From a virus: 33,929 nt of DNA. This document shows, one piece after another, positions 20,378 to 27,672 of this stretch (position 1 is its first letter; the number at the start of each line of letters is the position of its first letter). The position numbers and the translations under genes are program-made. The stretch is from positions 1 through 33,929 of IMG/VR virus record IMGVR_UViG_3300005581_000065; one strand, 5' to 3'. The notes under the pieces were generated by a model that was not told where the DNA came from, ran no database searches, and was given only the letters and a program-made list of their open reading frames with translations.

Positions 20378-21432
20378 ATAAGTTTTAACTCTTTACCAGT
20401 TGAAGATATTTTATCGACGATAACAATTCGTAAATTTGGTTTGTTATTATTTGGGTTTACAAATAGCAAAGGATAGCCTTCTTTATTTTTCTTAGAATAT
20501 GTAATTTTAATATTATTACTATTATCAATATCTCTTTTACGTATTCTAAAAAAGAAATTTGGTATTTTTTTCATATATTCTGATATTGAATAAAATTTAC
20601 CATTAATTTTTAACTCACCAGTTTTTTCCAACGTAGATGTTACATCCATTTTACCTATATACATATAGTCAACCGGTCCGCCCATCTGTTTATTGCCGAT
20701 TAATATTTTTTTGACATATTCGTCAGGTATGCGTATAAAAATATCTGGAATAAAGTCCGCGCTAATTACAGAATTTTCTTTTAGCTTTAATGTAGTTTTT
20801 AAATACTTGTCAATAGTTGAATATAACCTTTTCATTAAATCTGGAACGGTTACATTTAAACCGACAAGTCCACCACCAGCAAGCGATGGCGCGCTTTCTC
20901 CTTTATTTGAAATTCCATATTTTTTACCAGCCTGTGTTTCAATAAAAATATCAATATATGGTTCTTGACCGGCAGGACTCAGTCCTTCGTTTTTGTAAGC
21001 AGATTTTATGTGAATGTTTTTTCCTAATGACGATACAAATGCTTTTGAATTTTTAAACGCAGCTGCGTTTAGTGCAGCTATTAAGCCTAACTCTTGTCTC
21101 TCTGAACCCAATCCAGTAGACTTTCCAGCAACTCCACCAAAATCTTTATCTTTATAGAGGTCCGATAATTTATAAAGTTTTTTATCAAGTTCTATTTGTA
21201 ATGTAGCCTGTGAAGTGCTATTTACAAATAGTCTTAAAGCAGCATCGGTTAATTTATTTTTACCATCATACTTTATTATAGAATTACCAATCTTTATTAT
21301 TACTTTGCCATTGCATGCATGTAATTTAGACTTTTCATCCTTTATTTTAAAAGAGCCGCCGTTATTAACGCGCTCAACAAAAACAGAAATATTATTTCTC
21401 TTTAGTAAATCATTTTTGCTTATTACGGCCAT
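20374..21432 (-). CDS. hypothetical protein, 352 residues, unusually AT-rich
   Basis: No family recognised. Notable segments are SERQELGLIAALNAAAFKNS, QEPYIDIFIETQAGKKYGIS, NKGESAPSLAGGGLVGLNVT and NFFFRIRKRDIDNSNNIKIT. The second has a D...(E)...K strand layout that could be a PD-(D/E)XK core, but that is weak. The gene is richer in Asn, Lys and Ile codons than its neighbours, hinting at separate acquisition. A perfect TATAAATA box ends 6 nt before its ATG and there is no Shine-Dalgarno sequence. Its stop overlaps the KxDG gene start (ATGA), suggesting that they work together. Confidence 0.72.
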   Translation of the reverse strand: MAVISKNDLLKRNNISVFVERVNNGGSFKIKDEKSKLHACNGKVIIKIGNSIIKYDGKNKLTDAALRLFVNSTSQATLQIELDKKLYKLSDLYKDKDFGGVAGKSTGLGSERQELGLIAALNAAAFKNSKAFVSSLGKNIHIKSAYKNEGLSPAGQEPYIDIFIETQAGKKYGISNKGESAPSLAGGGLVGLNVTVPDLMKRLYSTIDKYLKTTLKLKENSVISADFIPDIFIRIPDEYVKKILIGNKQMGGPVDYMYIGKMDVTSTLEKTGELKINGKFYSISEYMKKIPNFFFRIRKRDIDNSNNIKITYSKKNKEGYPLLFVNPNNNKPNLRIVIVDKISSTGKELKLI

Positions 21433-21437
21433 AATAT

Positions 21438-21902
21438 CTATTTATAACTATCTAACAATGCACTGCAATTGAAAAAGCGCAAGTAGAGCTCAATTTCTCG
21501 CCCGTCTGCTTCCTTTTCCCATGGCGCGAGTTCATAGTCATAGTCTGGGCAGTATACTCTTTTCCAGCGAACTGCTGAATGATTGTGTACATAAAAGGAT
21601 AGCTCTTTACGCACATACTGTTTCAAGTGGACAAATTCGTGTGCAAGTGTGGTAAGCATCATATGGTATGATTCGCAGTTATCAAGGCGTATTATATAGT
21701 CAAAGTCTGGCTCTTCTTCTCCGCAATATCCACAATCACCATATACATTTTCTTTTTTGAGTAAACCTGGAATGCATTGTACCTTTATACGTATTTTACG
21801 TACTCGTGGAAGTAACTCCTGCAAATAATTTGCGGCTGCTGCACTTAAAAGTTTTTTTAGGCGAAGATCTGATCGTGGCCCATAAATTTTTATCTTTATC
21901 AT
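21438..21902 (-). CDS. SprT/zincin-like metallopeptidase, 154 residues
   Basis: Contains the zinc-protease motif HEFVH (88-92) in LTTLAHEFVHLKQYV, and a likely third ligand in APWEKEADG (Glu129 or Glu131). A CGYC pair (57-60) may hold another zinc. The size and the PWExEA third motif are like phage zincins of the SprT/DUF45 neighbourhood. In a phage this could process host proteins or virion precursors. There is no signal peptide, so it is cytoplasmic or packaged. A strong hairpin lies just upstream. Confidence 0.82.
   Translation of the reverse strand: MIKIKIYGPRSDLRLKKLLSAAAANYLQELLPRVRKIRIKVQCIPGLLKKENVYGDCGYCGEEEPDFDYIIRLDNCESYHMMLTTLAHEFVHLKQYVRKELSFYVHNHSAVRWKRVYCPDYDYELAPWEKEADGREIELYLRFFNCSALLDSYK
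21439..21446 (-). promoter_or_regulatory. T4-late-like box TATAAATA, 6 nt before the ATG of gene 20374-21432
   Basis: Perfect octamer on the minus strand, then GATATT and ATG. With the usual late start 5-7 bp after the box, RNA would begin at the start codon. It lies inside the end of the metallopeptidase gene. Confidence 0.62.
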
Positions 21903-21924
21903 GACTGCTATTACTTATAGACAA

Positions 21925-21960
21925 CTCTGGGGTCTTAATACGATTACCAAGACCCCAGAG
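21925..21960. terminator. strong 12-bp hairpin between ATPase and metallopeptidase genes
   Basis: Perfect stem CTCTGGGGTCTT/AAGACCCCAGAG with a 12-nt loop. On the minus strand TTGTCTATAAG follows, which is poor in U, so it may be an attenuator, RNase barrier or weak terminator rather than a standard one. It is the strongest hairpin in this operon. Confidence 0.6.
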
Positions 21961-21981
21961 ATTTAAATTTATATCAGCAGA

Positions 21982-23514
21982 TTACGCGTATGAAGCAATC
22001 ATTCGAGCAAGGTCGCCATCGGAAACATCAACGCCAGCGGCAAGTGCTCCTGCAGCCATGTTTAATCCGCGTGATAATTTACGAAGGTTAGCACTTTGAG
22101 CGCTTTTACCTTGACGAAGTAGATCGACAACGTGGACGCGTGACTTTTGATCAAGTGTGAGTCCGCCTTCAAGTTTCATATCGCCTACAATCTTTTCCAT
22201 AAAGTCGTAGATTTCTACTTCGGTAGGGTCAATGTTGATAATAAATGCACGTGTACGAAGTGCACCGTCTGGATCAAGTTTATCAAGGTTCAGGTTTGAG
22301 ATAAAGATAATCTTACCAGTAAATTCGAAATAGCGAGGAATTAACCCTTGATCAAGTATTTCTTCGTCACTCATGTCATCCTCAGGATCAACAACGTTTT
22401 TACCCATCTTGTTCCATACAAGCTTACGAATCTTTTTCGTATCGGTAGCAGCCTTTAGTAGGTTACGAGCCTCTTGATCGCCGAGGGCGTCGTCACTGTC
22501 ATCAAAGAAAATAATGTCATTCTTATATCTAAAGAGAAGCGAGTATAGACCAGCCGCACTCGCAGAACCAGTATTTTTAAAGTATCCATTGCCGTCACGA
22601 AGTCCCATATCAGCTAAGATTTTTTCGGTTGTATGGGTCTTTCCTACACCACCTTTGCCGGATACAAAGAGTGCATTTGCCGAGCCGCTTATAGTAAGTT
22701 TAACGAGGTTTTCAAGGTCTTTTAATTGGGCCTCGAATGACAGACGCTCTTTGTCTGCTTCAATTTGTTGTACTTCTGGGGAATAGGTATATTTTTCCTT
22801 TGCAGCTCCTTTTGAAACAATGCCAGACACAACTCCAATACGAGCCATAATCTTACCCTTTTCAGACTTTATTTGCTTTAAGTCTTTTGCCTTGCCAACC
22901 CAGACATACTTGATGCCTTGCTTTTCAATAAAGTTTGGATATGCAGTTGAAAGAGCATCAAAAATCTTAACGCCTGGACTGCCATACATGTTATAGATTT
23001 TGCTTTTTACAAAGTTTGGGTCAGTCAAATAATCTGCAATTTCGTCAAAAATTGCTTCAAAGTCATGTTTATTTGCTGCTTCATTTAACACCCCTTCATA
23101 GAGTGCAACTTCGTCAGGCATTGACATAATCTTTCCAAGTGTGGCAGTGCCGGCACTTATAATATCAGCAACGATTGGTAGAGTTTTTACGAGTGATACG
23201 CTCTCATCAAATTCAATGTGAAAAGGAACTTCACTTTTTCCATTCCAATAATCAATCGAAGTTAAGTTATTTAGGCCAACGAGGGAGCTTTGCACCCAGT
23301 TGAAACGAATACTTTGATTGCGCTTTGTCGTATAGAGACGCAAGCCAAAACCAGTGCCATTTGAATTTGTATATTTTTCTAATCCAGGATATTGGAAAAA
23401 TGTAGTTCCAGTCTTTTTCTTAAGATAGCGCTGAATAATAAATGCAGCTTTTTCTACAGATGACGTAGAGAGTGCCTCGGTTAGGTAACTTTTAAATTCG
23501 GTTAGTTTTGACAT
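21982..23514 (-). CDS. AAA-type ATPase with capsid-targeting-like N terminus
   Basis: A 510-residue protein. The first residues MSKLTEFKSYLTEALSTSS resemble T4 internal-protein signals and contain an L-T-E cut site. Residues about 20-250 are of unknown fold. The ATPase core follows: Walker A GKGGVGKT (286-293), Walker B IIFFDDSDD (334-342), and a sensor-like strand GKIIFISNLNLD. The C terminus is Ala/Gly-rich and helical. Such ATPases can remodel proteins or DNA; the partner is unknown. Two TATAAATA boxes lie upstream, the nearer ending 7 nt before the ATG. Confidence 0.82.
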   Translation of the reverse strand: MSKLTEFKSYLTEALSTSSVEKAAFIIQRYLKKKTGTTFFQYPGLEKYTNSNGTGFGLRLYTTKRNQSIRFNWVQSSLVGLNNLTSIDYWNGKSEVPFHIEFDESVSLVKTLPIVADIISAGTATLGKIMSMPDEVALYEGVLNEAANKHDFEAIFDEIADYLTDPNFVKSKIYNMYGSPGVKIFDALSTAYPNFIEKQGIKYVWVGKAKDLKQIKSEKGKIMARIGVVSGIVSKGAAKEKYTYSPEVQQIEADKERLSFEAQLKDLENLVKLTISGSANALFVSGKGGVGKTHTTEKILADMGLRDGNGYFKNTGSASAAGLYSLLFRYKNDIIFFDDSDDALGDQEARNLLKAATDTKKIRKLVWNKMGKNVVDPEDDMSDEEILDQGLIPRYFEFTGKIIFISNLNLDKLDPDGALRTRAFIINIDPTEVEIYDFMEKIVGDMKLEGGLTLDQKSRVHVVDLLRQGKSAQSANLRKLSRGLNMAAGALAAGVDVSDGDLARMIASYA

Positions 23515-23521
23515 ATACGTA

Positions 23522-23554
23522 TATTTATAATAATATTTATTATTATTATTTATA
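23522..23554 (-). promoter_or_regulatory. two T4-late-like TATAAATA boxes upstream of the ATPase gene
   Basis: Perfect octamers at 23,547-23,554 and 23,522-23,529 on the minus strand, 32 and 7 nt from the ATG. The farther one gives a normal leader. The stretch between them is almost pure A/T. Confidence 0.68.
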
Positions 23555-23558
23555 CAAT

Positions 23559-25355
23559 TTACACCTTTATGTCGCTATAGTCTCGACTTTTTCGTTGGCT
23601 ACTAAACGGGGTGTGCACAGCTGGAGAGGAGTCGCTGTCATTTGTAATGTTTGCCATTGGATCAGAAATATCATATAGTCTCATTTTAGAAAGGTCAATG
23701 CCAACAGTAAACCGTTTATTTGTTGTGGGGTCATTATATCTATTCTTTAGCTGTTTGACCATAATCTGATTCATCTTATCAAGTTGCTCGGTGCGTATAA
23801 ATGCAAGCATGAGGTCGGCAGTAGCCGGCAATCCGAAACTTTCTGAGGTGTCAGTAATTTCGACATCCGACGAATTAAATCCCCCACGAGTAACTTGAGT
23901 CGCGCTCCAAATTGGAACATTAAACTCCACGGCAAGTCCACGAAGTTCTTCAGCAATACTCTTAATAAAGCTATAGGTATTAACACTTCCACTTAATCCT
24001 TTAATTCGCGAACTTGCACAAATATTAAGATAATCAACATAGACAATATCAGGCTCAAACTTCTTTTTAAGTTTTAGTTCAAGTAGCAATGCGCGAAAGT
24101 GACCAACATGTGCAGCTGCTGTAGGATATTCCTTCACGATTAGTTTACCACGGGTACGTTTAGACACGCCTTCTACTTTAGACTTAAATTCATGCTGAGA
24201 GAGATCTTTAATCTTATCAATACGAATATCAAGTAGATTTGCATCAATACGTTCTGCGATCTTTTCTTCAGCCATTTCAAGCGTAATATAGAGTACATTT
24301 CGCCCTTGAGCAAGGGCTGCAGACGCCATATGACACATTCCAAGACTTTTGCCGCAACCAGTATTATGCGAAGAAACTCCATCAGTATAATAACGGTGAT
24401 TTTCATGATCAACTGTGATATCTACAATTGGAATTTGCTTTCCAGTTTTCGTAACGATACCAATTTGATACCCGTCTTCAGTTAAGTATTCTTGTTTTTT
24501 ATGTACGAGATCTTTAGCATATTGCCAACCATCAACGGTTTCAAACAAATGATTTTCATTAACTCTGATAACTTTGCCGCTATTGAGAAGTAGAATATAC
24601 TCTTCCCACATTCCTTTATCAACGAATGCTGATACTGGAACAAATCCATCTGGAGAATCTACTTCTATAGTATATCCTTCATTTAGCAAAGTTTCAACTT
24701 CTTTAATTTTAATAGTTTCCACTTTGCAATTTGAATGTCTTACTCGAATTGGAGTCTCAGGGTGAACACAACCAGCGAGGATAATATTTAACGTTTTACG
24801 AGGTATGCCGCCACCAGTAATTGTGTTAAACATTTCCAAGTCAAATGGAATTTTATCCTCAGTCTTGTGATAAAACTCATATCTCTGATTTATATTTTCG
24901 AGATAGTCATGACCTACATTTGTATCAAACGTTACGCTTAGTGCCTTACTAAGTATGCTTGGAATTGCTCCTTCAGCCTGGTCTGGGGAGCGACCATCAA
25001 TAATAGAAACTGCCTCTATAATCGCGAGATGAACTGCGCGGTCTTTACACCACTTTTCCGTCTGCGTTAGCAGCCACTCGTGCTCTACAGAATAATTCTC
25101 GTTTAGTGTAGTAATTGTGTGGGCAATCGCGCCAGAGTCTCCACGATTAACATGCTCAGACTGTTGAAACTCGATTGCAAGTGCTGAAGAGTTTGGTAAC
25201 TTATTATACTTTGTAATAAATTGTAGTACGAGGCCGTATATTGCTTTATGATGCCCTTCAAAATATTCTGGTTTTAGGTGTGGTAATGTTTTACGACAAA
25301 ATGGTTCGTTGTTTACTAAATTTTTAATTATGATGTCTTGAAGGCTATTCTCCAT
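23559..25355 (-). CDS. 41: replicative DNA helicase gp41 (DnaB family) containing an intein
   Basis: Hexameric helicase that unwinds the replication fork and partners the primase. The ORF codes 598 residues, but residues 196-331 are an intein; the spliced enzyme would be 462 residues, close to T4 gp41 (475). Splicing joins NIILAG to TGCGKSLG, rebuilding Walker A. Walker B is DIVYVDYLNIC, and the C-terminal KQLKNRYNDP is typical of the family. Until the intein leaves, the ATP site is split and the helicase should be inactive. The start overlaps the previous gene by 11 nt, and an internal promoter lies near 25,490. Confidence 0.95.
   Translation of the reverse strand: MENSLQDIIIKNLVNNEPFCRKTLPHLKPEYFEGHHKAIYGLVLQFITKYNKLPNSSALAIEFQQSEHVNRGDSGAIAHTITTLNENYSVEHEWLLTQTEKWCKDRAVHLAIIEAVSIIDGRSPDQAEGAIPSILSKALSVTFDTNVGHDYLENINQRYEFYHKTEDKIPFDLEMFNTITGGGIPRKTLNIILAGCVHPETPIRVRHSNCKVETIKIKEVETLLNEGYTIEVDSPDGFVPVSAFVDKGMWEEYILLLNSGKVIRVNENHLFETVDGWQYAKDLVHKKQEYLTEDGYQIGIVTKTGKQIPIVDITVDHENHRYYTDGVSSHNTGCGKSLGMCHMASAALAQGRNVLYITLEMAEEKIAERIDANLLDIRIDKIKDLSQHEFKSKVEGVSKRTRGKLIVKEYPTAAAHVGHFRALLLELKLKKKFEPDIVYVDYLNICASSRIKGLSGSVNTYSFIKSIAEELRGLAVEFNVPIWSATQVTRGGFNSSDVEITDTSESFGLPATADLMLAFIRTEQLDKMNQIMVKQLKNRYNDPTTNKRFTVGIDLSKMRLYDISDPMANITNDSDSSPAVHTPFSSQRKSRDYSDIKV
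24363..24770 (-). other. 136-residue mini-intein in the helicase Walker A motif
   Basis: It starts with Cys (CVHPETPIRV) and ends GVSSHN before Thr. Block B resembles VNENHLFETVDGWQYAKDL, and block F is IVDITVDHENHRYYTDGV. No LAGLIDADG or HNH endonuclease is present, so it is a minimal splicing element. The last two residues His-Asn are standard, and the +1 nucleophile is Thr. Confidence 0.9.
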
Positions 25356-25671
25356 GTTTTCCTATTTTGTATTCTTGATTTGAAAGTATATCAGACAATA
25401 CGTCTCCAATGTAATTTTTAAAGACGCTGTCGCGATGTAAAGATTCTTTGCTATGCTTCTCTGTTGTAGATATTATATTATATGCATACGATAATGTACA
25501 CACGTCTTTTTGCGAGTCTTCATTTAGTTTTATTTTTGCATACTTGTATACTGTGCCAACATACGGCCCACTAACGAGTCGTATTGCATACACCTTATCA
25601 TTTGTTGAGTCGTCTACAAATATATAGTCAGTTATTTCGCTTGGCATAAATTTAGTCGCATGAATTTCCAT
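25345..25671 (-). CDS. hypothetical protein between oxygenase and gp41, 108 residues
   Basis: Not recognised. The first half looks beta-rich (SEITDYIFVDDSTNDKVYAI, then GPYVGTVYKYAKIKL); the second half is helical (ESLHRDSVFKNYIGDVLSDI). It overlaps the oxygenase end by 20 nt and the helicase start by 11 nt, so translation is tightly coupled. It contains the promoter that may drive gp41. A helicase-loading or accessory role is only suggested by location. Confidence 0.7.
   Translation of the reverse strand: MEIHATKFMPSEITDYIFVDDSTNDKVYAIRLVSGPYVGTVYKYAKIKLNEDSQKDVCTLSYAYNIISTTEKHSKESLHRDSVFKNYIGDVLSDILSNQEYKIGKHGE
25472..25500 (-). promoter_or_regulatory. internal sigma70-like promoter ahead of gp41
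   Basis: Minus strand TGTACA (25,500-25,495), 17-bp spacer, perfect TATAAT (25,477-25,472), the same layout as the intergenic early promoters. It is inside gene 25345-25671, about 110 nt before the helicase start. Confidence 0.62.
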
Positions 25672-26251
25672 ACTTCTGTGGCAACCAGACGTATGATGAA
25701 ATTACATATTTGGGGTTAGAGATTGGAGTCGCTCCTTTATGTGGATACATATAGTAGGGCGGAAAACATAACACATTGCCGGCTTCTGGCTTTATAGCAA
25801 TCTCGGTACCAATATCAAACAGGGTCTCGCCGCCCTCAGCTACGTCATTAAGGTACCAAAACATTACAACTGCGCGCTTGCTTGATGGAACATCGCAGTG
25901 ATCAGTATGCCAATCAAATATACCAGTTCCAGGTTCATACCGTTTTATACGCGGTGCCTCGTAATCTTTTAGAGGTTCATAACATGGCAGTCTGTCACGC
26001 AGTATATTACATGTCTTTTCTAGGTAATGGTTATTTACAGCAGACATCAATGCTCCCATCGGGGCCCTGAACTCTTCAAACCCCGGGTGGTCGAGCATAT
26101 TAATCTCGTCAAAATCGAGAATCTTATTTTTACGACGCACCTTTAGCGGGTCATTTTCTGATATTGAATCATATCGAGAGATCAAAGCCTGACACATATC
26201 AAGGGGCATTGCGCCCCTCAATAGGAGTATATAGTCAGCCAGGGTTTTCAT
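25652..26251 (-). CDS. 2-oxoglutarate/Fe(II) oxygenase (prolyl-4-hydroxylase-like)
   Basis: A 199-residue non-haem iron dioxygenase. The facial triad is His115 and Asp117 in FDWHTDHCD and His171 in YMYPHKGATP; Lys181 replaces the usual 2-oxoglutarate-binding Arg. The strands RAVVMFWYLND, EGGETLF and IKPEAGNVLCFPP are typical of the P4H branch. Substrate unknown: protein or nucleic acid. The frame is open to 26,287, but the ATG at 26,251 follows the UvsX-C stop at once, whereas the longer form overlaps it. Such oxygenases are frequent in marine T4-like phages. Confidence 0.9.
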   Translation of the reverse strand: MKTLADYILLLRGAMPLDMCQALISRYDSISENDPLKVRRKNKILDFDEINMLDHPGFEEFRAPMGALMSAVNNHYLEKTCNILRDRLPCYEPLKDYEAPRIKRYEPGTGIFDWHTDHCDVPSSKRAVVMFWYLNDVAEGGETLFDIGTEIAIKPEAGNVLCFPPYYMYPHKGATPISNPKYVISSYVWLPQKYGNSCD

Positions 26252-26252
26252 A

Positions 26253-26783
26253 TTATTCGGCATCGCCAACCTCTTCAACGCCGTCACTAATCATGTCTCG
26301 CAGTCCAATCGTATATTTTTTCTTAATATGCGCAGCAAATGTAGTTTTAGTAAACACAGTTTCCCAAAATTCCTTTGTCATTGTTTGTGCCGCGCGGGTA
26401 TTTCCAGTCAATTCAGTTTTTGTTGCGGGATCATAGGCGACATACCAACCATTTTTAGGCTTAATTACAAACCCCCCTTCCGTGGCAATATCAAGTAGGC
26501 CACTCCATTTTTGGACGCCACCTTCCCAACTTACGCTAATTGGAATCTTACTTTTTTCTTTTACAAACCGAGACTTTTCAACATTAATAATAAAGTGATA
26601 CCCTTGGATTTCAGTGCCATCTTTATCTTGTTGACGACCAATAATCCAAACATTGTCGGCACTATACATAATTCCGGTATTTGATACCACAAGCCCATTA
26701 CTAAGAACATATTCATGATTTCCCGCAACGGTTATGTCATAGACTTTTTTCTTACCTACTTTAGTTATTGATTTTAGTTTCAT
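26253..26783 (-). CDS. uvsX: UvsX recombinase, C-terminal half with C-intein
   Basis: The second gene of a fractured uvsX. Residues 1-35 are the C-part of a split intein, MKLKSITKVGKKKVYDITVA through NGLVVSN; residues from Thr36 are the UvsX C-extein (TGIMYSADNVWIIGRQQDKD), which directly continues the N-half ending KAVVSGG. After trans-splicing the recombinase would be 211 + 141 = 352 residues. UvsX coats ssDNA and performs strand exchange in recombination-dependent replication. The ATG overlaps the last 23 nt of the HNH gene in another frame. The penultimate intein residue is Ser, not the usual His. Confidence 0.94.
   Translation of the reverse strand: MKLKSITKVGKKKVYDITVAGNHEYVLSNGLVVSNTGIMYSADNVWIIGRQQDKDGTEIQGYHFIINVEKSRFVKEKSKIPISVSWEGGVQKWSGLLDIATEGGFVIKPKNGWYVAYDPATKTELTGNTRAAQTMTKEFWETVFTKTTFAAHIKKKYTIGLRDMISDGVEEVGDAE
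26679..26783 (-). other. C-terminal fragment of split intein (35 residues)
   Basis: Block F, VYDITVAGNHEYVLSNGL, and the terminal VVSN precede Thr+1 of UvsX. It pairs with the N-fragment at 27,676-27,951. It has its own ATG. Confidence 0.9.
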
Positions 26784-27630
26784 TGTATATTTTTCTAATT
26801 TGATGCTTCGTTAAATTTAAATCGAGTTGAGCCTGACGTAATGATTTGTATTCTTTTCCCTTTATTGTTATTCTTATTGCCTTTTTGCCCGTTTTTCTAA
26901 TTTTTGATGAATCTATATAAACACCTGTTTCTTTATACTTACAGTTATCATTATGCCAACGAATAATGTTAGATAATCCTGTTGTCTTTAAACCACAATG
27001 TTTACATTCATATCTTTTTCCATTTTCTTTTACTGATAATGAATATGGGTTGACCCATTCATCCATATTATATAATATTAAATCGGTTTTGTAAATACGA
27101 ATTGTTTCATTTGTATGAATGTTTTTAAGCATCATCATACCTTTTCTCCCCATTTTCTTTTTCTGTTCTTCTGATTTTGGAACACCCTTAAATATAGCTG
27201 AAACTAATTTTTTATGTTCTTCGGTACAAATTCGACCTGAATTTTTTTCCGAAATTTTTCTTTTAGTTTCATCGCTATGTTTTTTACCATAAAAATTATT
27301 ACCCGAACCTTTCATAGTTTCTTTTAATGCTTCAATATGAGCTTTTTTAGCAATTTCATATTGAGTAGTAGTTACATTTCTTTCTTGACCCGAACTGCAT
27401 CTTAACATTGAAAAGAATGCATGTGCAAGTTGCGGTGTTCTATAATGTTTCCACAATAACTGATGCGCTAAAAAATGTTCACGAAAAGATAATCTTATAA
27501 TATTAGATTGATCATCATTTCCACCCAAACATCTTGGTATTATATGATGATTTTCACCGTATTCGGATTTACTTAATGGTGTATTTTTTCTTTTTTCGAT
27601 TAAATTGTTGTATATTTTAATATGATCCAT
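26761..27630 (-). CDS. free-standing HNH homing endonuclease inside fractured uvsX
   Basis: A 289-residue HNH enzyme. ENHHIIPRCLGG (26-37) and Asn43 form the HNH core; two or three NUMOD3-like motifs follow (GKKHSDETKRKISEKNSG, TEEHKKLVSAIFKG), then a zinc-knuckle-like C-HCG...HNDNC element (209-230) and a C-terminal NUMOD1-like helix pair (KEYKSLRQAQLDLNLTKHQI). It should cut alleles lacking the insertion and spread the fracture. The AT-rich, Lys/Asn-rich codon use differs from uvsX on either side. A perfect TATAAATA box ends 6 nt before its ATG. It belongs to neither half of the intein. Confidence 0.93.
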   Translation of the reverse strand: MDHIKIYNNLIEKRKNTPLSKSEYGENHHIIPRCLGGNDDQSNIIRLSFREHFLAHQLLWKHYRTPQLAHAFFSMLRCSSGQERNVTTTQYEIAKKAHIEALKETMKGSGNNFYGKKHSDETKRKISEKNSGRICTEEHKKLVSAIFKGVPKSEEQKKKMGRKGMMMLKNIHTNETIRIYKTDLILYNMDEWVNPYSLSVKENGKRYECKHCGLKTTGLSNIIRWHNDNCKYKETGVYIDSSKIRKTGKKAIRITIKGKEYKSLRQAQLDLNLTKHQIRKIYNETKINN

Positions 27631-27636
27631 ATAACC

Positions 27637-27644
27637 TATTTATA
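27637..27644 (-). promoter_or_regulatory. T4-late-like box TATAAATA for the HNH endonuclease
   Basis: Perfect octamer in the 42-nt gap between uvsX-N and the HNH gene, then GGTTAT and ATG. In T4, td-intron I-TevI is also known to be expressed from a late promoter just upstream. Confidence 0.68.
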
Positions 27645-27672
27645 TAACAGATAACATCTGGATCAAAATATT

